From a virus: a stretch of 54,292 bases of DNA. The position numbers and the translations under genes were made by a program. Shown here one piece after another: positions 50,003 to 54,292 of this stretch. A model generated the notes under the pieces. It did not search any database. It worked only from the letters and a program-made list of their open reading frames with translations, and was not told the DNA's origin. The stretch covers positions 1-54,292 of the IMG/VR virus record IMGVR_UViG_3300046336_000175. One strand, 5' to 3'. The first letter of the stretch is position 1. Each line of letters begins with the position of its first letter.

Positions 50003-50429
50003 CTGAAGTATTTGTTTTTAATTTATTTTTGGTCAATGATGCGAGCTGCTTAGTGAGCGCTTTCTTTTTCAGATCGGCGCGCTTGTCTACTAGTTTCTTA
50101 CCCTTACACAGAGCAATTATTGCCTTGAATTTTCCGGCTACAAGCTCAATTTCACTCACCACCCACGTCAGTCCATCACGACTACCAGAGGAGTTCCATG
50201 AAATTAGCTGTTTCTTGTGAGCAATACACGGGACCGATACTTGAGATTCTTCACCCTGGAAAGCAATACCGACAATTACAGCTCTACCATCCTGTTGGAA
50301 CACCACTCGAGCACCAGTAATACCAACCTGCTTATTTGCAAATTGCTTTACCTGAGCACTAGTTAGTTTGAGTCCAACTTGGGCGCGCTCGAGAATGGTG
50401 TATTTCCATTCCAGCTTATTCTGTAACAT
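49989..50429 (-). CDS. SmpB-like (SsrA/tmRNA-binding) protein, 146 aa
   Basis: SmpB brings tmRNA to stalled ribosomes. The order of motifs is that of SmpB: NKLEWKYTILERAQVGLKLT (residues 4-23; compare [20 protein letters not shown]), VKQFANKQVGITGARVVFQQ (27-46), HKKQLISW, GLTWVVSEIEL (86-96), and IALCKGKKLVDKRADLKKKA (105-124), very close to the A-KGKK-x-DKR-x-x-IK/LKK signature. A basic tail follows, as in SmpB. The middle loop is rearranged. No tmRNA gene is seen in the window. It could modulate host trans-translation. Confidence 0.8.
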   Translation of the reverse strand: MLQNKLEWKYTILERAQVGLKLTSAQVKQFANKQVGITGARVVFQQDGRAVIVGIAFQGEESQVSVPCIAHKKQLISWNSSGSRDGLTWVVSEIELVAGKFKAIIALCKGKKLVDKRADLKKKALTKQLASLTKNKLKTNTSDAIH

Positions 50430-50435
50430 TGGGAC

Positions 50436-50558
50436 TCACAGGTTTGCAATAATGAACGAACAGATAGCAAACAACATCACTGCCATTCCTACTGTTGATG
50501 GTGCGGAAGCGTCAGTTTGGTACCACACATTTAATCGGGCAAAAAGATCTTTTAACAT
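50436..50558 (-). CDS. Small membrane peptide, 40 aa
   Basis: ORF between thyA and the SmpB-like gene, in the same direction, with its ATG six bases after the thyA stop and its stop six bases before the SmpB ATG. Product MLKDLFARLNVWYQTD, then one transmembrane helix (TVGMAVMLFAICSFIIANL). It fills an otherwise empty gap in a tightly packed operon, the main reason for believing it. Function unknown. Confidence 0.5.
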   Translation of the reverse strand: MLKDLFARLNVWYQTDASAPSTVGMAVMLFAICSFIIANL

Positions 50559-50563
50559 ATATT

Positions 50564-51415
50564 TTATACTGCTATTGGGAGTTTTAAGAAAGGATTACAT
50601 TCATATCCAGTAATTGTGAAATCACTCATTTGAAATGAATCGATATCAGTAGTAGGATTAGAAATAACCAGACGTGGAGTACATTCTACAGGTTTGTGAG
50701 TTTGTAGCCAAGTAGTCAACTGAGGAATGTGATTTTCGTATATATGAGCATCACCAATTGCATAAATTAATTTGCGTGGTGTTCTACCGGTACACTGGGC
50801 GTATAAACTCAACAAAAGCGCATATTGAGCGATGTTGAATGGGGCACCCAATCCAATATCATTCGATCTGACGTATACCTGTAGATCTAAGTGGCCATCG
50901 TTGGTGCAATATAATTGGTGTGATTTATGGCACGGTGGTAGTGAGTATTCAGAAAGGCGAGACGGATCCCAACCTTCTACAATATGGCGGCGGGAATCGG
51001 GATTTGTTTTAATAGAGTCGATCACAGCTTTCACTTGATCAACTGCGTTCGTCATGGCAAAACCCAGCGCTCCATCACAGCGGATATCGTGTAGTGAATA
51101 CTGTGGCCACGCTCTCCACATCTGTCCATATCCAACAATGGATCCATCGGGCTCTGCCCACGGATCCCACAATTTGGATCCTCGTTCGTTCAACCACGAA
51201 ATATTATAGTTACCAGAAAGGAACCAGAGCATCTCTAAGAACGCTGTCTTATATCGAGTCTCTTTAATTGTCAGGATTGGGAATCCTTCTCGTAGATCGA
51301 ATACCATTTGATGGCCGAAAATCGATCGCGTGCCTGTCCCCGTCCGATCAGTCTTGGTCTCGCCGTCCTGAAGGATTGTTTCAATTAGTGTAATGTATTG
51401 TAGATCGTGAATCAT
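50564..51415 (-). CDS. thyA: Thymidylate synthase
   Basis: Converts dUMP to dTMP with methylenetetrahydrofolate. The 283 residues match ThyA throughout: DRTGTGTRSIFGHQMVFDL (23-41), FPILTIKETRYKTAFLEMLW (45-64), LWDPWA (82-87), SRRHIVEGWDPS (141-152), the active site LPPCHKSHQLYC with Cys162, QVYVRSNDIGLGAPFNIAQY and GDAHIYENHIPQL. Hydroxymethyl-dCMP synthases of T4 are relatives, but the Asn in the substrate-binding segment (PFNIAQYALL) fits a dUMP enzyme. No folate reductase is seen nearby. Confidence 0.93.
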   Translation of the reverse strand: MIHDLQYITLIETILQDGETKTDRTGTGTRSIFGHQMVFDLREGFPILTIKETRYKTAFLEMLWFLSGNYNISWLNERGSKLWDPWAEPDGSIVGYGQMWRAWPQYSLHDIRCDGALGFAMTNAVDQVKAVIDSIKTNPDSRRHIVEGWDPSRLSEYSLPPCHKSHQLYCTNDGHLDLQVYVRSNDIGLGAPFNIAQYALLLSLYAQCTGRTPRKLIYAIGDAHIYENHIPQLTTWLQTHKPVECTPRLVISNPTTDIDSFQMSDFTITGYECNPFLKLPIAV

Positions 51416-51665
51416 TTGCGTAGTGAGTAACAGTTGTTACGAAATTATTATCTTGATGTGTGGGGGGAGAATGTTTTCACTGAACCTTGCGGCCAAGTGA
51501 TACTAATCAACCCACCTGTTTTGTTATAATAGAATGTTATCATATTGGTTTATAGACGATCATCTGGAAAAGAAAACTGGTGTGATTGGCGTTTCCTCAT
51601 CAACAGTGGTAGTGAAAATAGCACACGATTGTCTGTTGGCTATATCATGCCATTTCAAACTAAAG

Positions 51666-52364
51666 TCAACGGACATACTGTTGTGGTTTTGTAAATTCTT
51701 CATGGTTGGGATTGAAAAATTGATACCCGAACAGCACTTGACCTTGATATTCAAGAGGGTCATTGAATCCCTCAACTAACTCCGAGTGGTACCAAGTTCC
51801 GAGCCGCCCAGGGTGCCAATACCTTGATACCAATGTGCTGCTGCCTTCCCTCAGTGGGTGCTCAGCTAGAACAAGGGTCCATTCCGATGATTTACCGTCA
51901 ATTGTGTAAAATTGAGTTGCTGTGTTTGGGTCGTAAGGTACTCTCCCACCAGTGTTCTTATCGACCCAGGTGCATGCGAACCGAGTTCCTAGTCGCTTTA
52001 ATACTGAGATCATTGCAAAACTTTGATCGTCACCAATCTGTATTTCACTCAGCCGTTCTGCCCTGAATAGGAACATGATGAACATCGCAAATAGGCTCTG
52101 CATGCGGGATTCTGGTACGACATATACAGTAGTCAGTATATTTCCACCAGTGATAATAAAGAATCCAAGTACAGTCGCACCATCATGGGACGCAATGTAA
52201 TTTACATCTCCTTGGTCTAGGGCCTTGTAGATTTTTACACCTTCGATGTCACCTACGTGGTCTGCCCCTTTACGTAACTGGTCTTCGAATTTGCCTAGGA
52301 ACATACCTAGGTGCTCGTAGCTCGGTGAAGCTTTCGCCATCTCCATTACGTCACATAATTTCAT
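51666..52364 (-). CDS. Hypothetical protein, 232 aa
   Basis: Soluble alpha-beta protein. The middle (VLGFFIITGGNILTTVYVVP, SLFAMFIMFLFRAERLSEIQ, MISVLKRLGTRFACTW) has the strand-strand-helix order of a GNAT acetyltransferase, but the acetyl-CoA loop is not convincing. No other motif. A TAAATA box (52390-52395) lies about 26 bases upstream. The 250 bases between this gene's end and thyA hold no convincing gene. Confidence 0.65.
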   Translation of the reverse strand: MKLCDVMEMAKASPSYEHLGMFLGKFEDQLRKGADHVGDIEGVKIYKALDQGDVNYIASHDGATVLGFFIITGGNILTTVYVVPESRMQSLFAMFIMFLFRAERLSEIQIGDDQSFAMISVLKRLGTRFACTWVDKNTGGRVPYDPNTATQFYTIDGKSSEWTLVLAEHPLREGSSTLVSRYWHPGRLGTWYHSELVEGFNDPLEYQGQVLFGYQFFNPNHEEFTKPQQYVR

Positions 52365-52389
52365 TTTCCTACCTTGTTAAACTAACGTA

Positions 52390-52395
52390 TATTTA
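52390..52395 (-). promoter_or_regulatory. Late-promoter-like TAAATA box
   Basis: GATAAATATAC on the - strand, about 26 bases before the 232-residue gene. Confidence 0.35.
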
Positions 52396-52455
52396 TCCAG
52401 GACGGATATAAGCGCAGTGCTGTGGTTGGGGTTAGTTCGGCTAGCATAATCATAG

Positions 52456-52884
52456 TTATAGCGTAATTGGAGTCTGATTATCAACTAAGTGTTGTTCCCA
52501 AGGACTCGGAAAGCTACAGTTAGGCAATTCACAGCACCCAGCATCACCAAACAATGGCGCAATTACTGAGTCCTTGCAGCCTGCCAATCCACAGGCTACT
52601 CGTGTAATGAAGAACTCCAACTCGGGATGTGAATGAGCATATTGGGTAAATTCGATAACAAAACCTCTGATGGTAGGCATTGGAAGTGTTGCAGAAATAG
52701 ATGCATTTTTTGTGGGAATTGCATAACTATTCCCCTGCATACCACGAGGATTCCCCCACTCTGCACCAAAGTACCTGTGTGCTGCCTTAGCCGCTCCTGC
52801 ACCGTGGATACCAGCAAGATTTGATCCAAACACAAATATTCCTGATTTGGGTACGGTACAATCTGGGTGAAATTTAATTTTCAT
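52456..52884 (-). CDS. Macro-domain-like phage protein, 142 aa
   Basis: FVFGSNLAGIHGAGAAKAAH (about residues 17-36), GNSYAIPTKNA (about 51-61) and EFFITRVACGLAG (about 89-101) form the pattern of the A1S_2505-type phage protein, related to macro domains, which bind or hydrolyse ADP-ribose groups. The ligand is not known. ATG at 52884 follows AAAAAGGC and overlaps the previous gene by 11 bases. It might remove ADP-ribose from nucleic acid or protein, countering host defence (inference). Confidence 0.75.
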   Translation of the reverse strand: MKIKFHPDCTVPKSGIFVFGSNLAGIHGAGAAKAAHRYFGAEWGNPRGMQGNSYAIPTKNASISATLPMPTIRGFVIEFTQYAHSHPELEFFITRVACGLAGCKDSVIAPLFGDAGCCELPNCSFPSPWEQHLVDNQTPITL

Positions 52885-53122
52885 CGGGCTGATGCCTTTT
52901 TGCTCTGTATGTTCCAATGAACCCTAAGTTTTTGCCACAGGACCTGCACCACGCTGTACAGCTCATATCCTCATTCACAGTTTTGTGTTTGCAGCGTAGG
53001 CGTTTGATGTATGTTGGTACGTGATATAACAGGTATACGAGTAAAATCAGAGTGATGAACACAACTCCGATCAAAAACTCAGCTACTGACTTCATTAACC
53101 AAAAATATAGATACTCAACCAT
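52874..53122 (-). CDS. Membrane-anchored small zinc-binding-type protein, 82 aa
   Basis: One long hydrophobic segment (about residues 7-36), then a basic cytoplasmic-type part with CKHKTVNEDMSCTAWCRSCG, i.e. C-x-H...C-x3-C-x2-C, which could bind zinc. A TTGATG / 18-base / TAAAAT promoter-like pair precedes it (weak). Function unknown. Confidence 0.65.
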   Translation of the reverse strand: MVEYLYFWLMKSVAEFLIGVVFITLILLVYLLYHVPTYIKRLRCKHKTVNEDMSCTAWCRSCGKNLGFIGTYRAKRHQPDEN

Positions 53123-53175
53123 TCGTACACCCCGTGGGAAGTTGATCTGATTTTACCATAAAATAATCCTGTTCA

Positions 53176-53652
53176 TCAATAGTTTTGCGTCGAATCGCCG
53201 AGTGAGTAGTAATCAACATCACCACAAGCTGGCCCTTTGTTGATCAATTCTGGGGCGACGTAGATGTCTGCAAGGCCACCTTCAGCATAGTATCCAGATT
53301 GAGTAATGACCAGTCGAGTCTGGGGATTTTTGGATTGTAGATCCAGCAGTGTGGCAATCATATCCGCAATGTGAATTGAATTTGCTTCCAGTTCTCTGGA
53401 TCGTTGTAACTGTTTGACCAACGATTTGAACGGCATGCTGCACATAATATCTGCAGTGCGGGCAGAGAGAACCGCATTATCTGTATACTTTGATAGGTAC
53501 GTACTGGTACAGTTGGTACGAGTCTGAACACCAGCATCATTACAAAACTCATCACATGGTCGAAACTCACCAGAAATAGAGCAACGGATATAGTCACCAG
53601 GGACTTCCATGATTAGTGGTGTGCTGTCGATAATATTAACAATTTTCATCAT
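53176..53652 (-). CDS. Hypothetical protein, 158 aa
   Basis: ATG at 53652 has AGGA about nine bases upstream and lies behind a good sigma70-like promoter; a GTG (53676) further up is less likely. Contains YIRCSISGEFRPCDEFCNDA (near residues 20-39) with three Cys, then a helical half and a beta-rich end (TRLVITQSGYYAEGGLADIY). Not recognised. Confidence 0.65.
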   Translation of the reverse strand: MMKIVNIIDSTPLIMEVPGDYIRCSISGEFRPCDEFCNDAGVQTRTNCTSTYLSKYTDNAVLSARTADIMCSMPFKSLVKQLQRSRELEANSIHIADMIATLLDLQSKNPQTRLVITQSGYYAEGGLADIYVAPELINKGPACGDVDYYSLGDSTQNY

Positions 53653-53687
53653 TTTGAGATTTCCTAGTTGTTTCACCCTTAGGGTAT

Positions 53688-53716
53688 ATTATAAATCAAT
53701 TTTGTTAAAAAGTCAA
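53688..53716 (-). promoter_or_regulatory. sigma70-like promoter
   Basis: On the - strand TTGACT (53716-53711), a 17-base spacer and TATAAT (53693-53688), about 36 bases before the ATG at 53652. Confidence 0.75.
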
Positions 53717-53732
53717 CGGTAGGCGATAGTTC

Positions 53733-53987
53733 TCACAAAATTCGATCTAGCATTTTTACAGTGCGCTTGCGGTTTGATAACTCAAATAGTGAGCGGCATG
53801 AGACGCACTGATAGCACCCTGGGGCCGCCGTGCGACGGGCTGGAGGAATTTCATCTCCACACTCACGGCAGTGAGCAGCATGAGTGTGCTGGTCATATAA
53901 CTCCAACCGGACTGCCTGTAGTGCATTTTCAGCAACAATCAGTGCGTGTTCTGATTCAGCATCACTCGAAGTGTAACCAAAAGCCAT
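53733..53987 (-). CDS. TraR/DksA-type zinc-finger protein, 84 aa
   Basis: HCRECGDEIPPARRTAAPGC, then YQCVSCRSLFE: C-x2-C...C-x2-C with the G-D-x-I-P..RR..A.PG landmark of TraR. The preceding helix (about residues 10-35) fits the short N-terminal helix of TraR, which binds RNA polymerase without ppGpp. ATG at 53987 lies five bases after the stop of the upstream gene; an earlier start (54050) would overlap that gene. Probably an early regulator (inference). Confidence 0.8.
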   Translation of the reverse strand: MAFGYTSSDAESEHALIVAENALQAVRLELYDQHTHAAHCRECGDEIPPARRTAAPGCYQCVSCRSLFELSNRKRTVKMLDRIL

Positions 53988-53991
53988 AATT

Positions 53992-54177
53992 TTATCGGGT
54001 AGTGCGTGAAGAAGCCAGCTCGACAACATATACAGCAGGTAGTCCACCAATTAGCGCAATTGCAGCTGAATCACTGATTGTGATGCTCTGTTGTTGGGTT
54101 GTTGTACTCGCGTATCCCAATAGGATAATAGCTGTGAGTAGTATGGGTGTGCTAATTTGGCATATGTTGAGTTTCAT
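53992..54177 (-). CDS. Small membrane protein, 61 aa
   Basis: Hydrophobic segments at about residues 9-24 and 38-54 (LLTAIILLGYAS and AAIALIGGLPAVYVVEL) around a Gln/Ser/Thr loop. AAGGAAT precedes the ATG, and a strong promoter lies about 30 bases upstream. Probably an early inner-membrane protein; no family recognised. Confidence 0.65.
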   Translation of the reverse strand: MKLNICQISTPILLTAIILLGYASTTTQQQSITISDSAAIALIGGLPAVYVVELASSRTTR

Positions 54178-54208
54178 ATTCCTTGAATTTGTAGTCGCTT
54201 GTAGGTCT

Positions 54209-54236
54209 ATTATACCCCAGATTCAGCATAAGTCAA
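54209..54236 (-). promoter_or_regulatory. sigma70-like promoter
   Basis: On the - strand TTGACT (54236-54231), a 16-base spacer and a perfect TATAAT (54214-54209). It drives the 61-residue membrane-protein gene and probably the TraR-like gene. Confidence 0.8.
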
Positions 54237-54292
54237 CACAAATCAAGGAATGTATCTAACCTCATCAAAAGAAACCCAATGGGTGATGTGGC

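Noticed and set aside
51560-51676. Short - strand frame of 38 codons after the 232-residue gene
   Set aside because: It overlaps the upstream gene by 11 bases, as real genes here do, but there is no ribosome binding site and no visible fold; too weak to list.
51534-51779. Open frame of 81 codons on the + strand after a TATAAT-like box
   Set aside because: It overlaps the end of the - strand gene at 51666, has no -35 element or ribosome binding site, and the product has no recognisable feature.
52382-52453. 23-residue - strand frame starting two bases after the macro-like gene
   Set aside because: No ribosome binding site, no hydrophobic or conserved feature, and it contains the TAAATA box of the next gene, so regulatory DNA is more likely.

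Overview
The window looks like part of the genome of a T4-like myovirus infecting a Gram-negative host. It carries gp32-type single-stranded DNA-binding protein, UvsX, UvsY, UvsW, clamp-loader and sliding-clamp genes, a FEN-family 5'-3' exonuclease, thymidylate synthase, an endolysin and large fibre-like genes. Genes are tightly packed, with ATGA/GTGA overlaps. There are no recognisable tRNA or rRNA genes. The host cannot be named from the sequence. Family names are recalled from motifs seen by eye; no database search was run.

Layout. Positions 1-24859 are on the + strand. First come unknown early-type genes, two of them behind good sigma70-like promoters (123-3351). Next is a coupled HAD-like / 19-residue membrane peptide / UDP-glucose dehydrogenase-like set (3348-5079). 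The replication-recombination block follows (gp32, uvsX, uvsY, an AAA+ ATPase, uvsW, a GroES-like protein, gp44, a gp62 candidate and two pieces of a DNA polymerase III alpha-like protein). Positions 24831-54177 are on the - strand, apart from one + strand homing-type endonuclease gene at 43841-46102. Read in the direction of transcription, right to left, this half has small early-type genes (membrane, TraR-like and macro-like proteins), thyA, an SmpB homologue, the sliding clamp, the exonuclease, a QueE/QueD-like pair, Nudix and nucleotidyltransferase genes, a structural protein, lysis genes, and finally fibre/tail genes. The two halves converge at 24831-24859.

The most unusual content is a family of five paralogous genes (5157-6569, 7722-9140, 9130-10293, 10300-11493, 14749-15924) set among the core recombination genes. 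Each encodes four or five tandem modules of about 60-65 residues with a Cys-x2-His...Cys-x2-Cys pattern, followed by a PD-(D/E)XK/Vsr-like nuclease domain. They look like free-standing homing endonucleases with a modular zinc-ribbon DNA-reading array, and they exchange sequence with each other. A sixth nuclease at 43841 has a related catalytic core but a different architecture.

Regulation visible in the sequence: early-type promoters with TTGACT, a 16-17 base spacer and a TATAAT-like box; a recurring TAAATA box (three times the exact T4 late motif TATAAATA) ahead of structural and lysis genes and two nuclease genes; and intrinsic terminators after gp32, at two places in the fibre region and after the + strand endonuclease. 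Other notable points are the SmpB homologue without a visible tmRNA, the polymerase-like protein split at its predicted catalytic-aspartate motif, a QueE-like protein whose third cluster cysteine is displaced by an insertion, and small overlooked membrane peptides.
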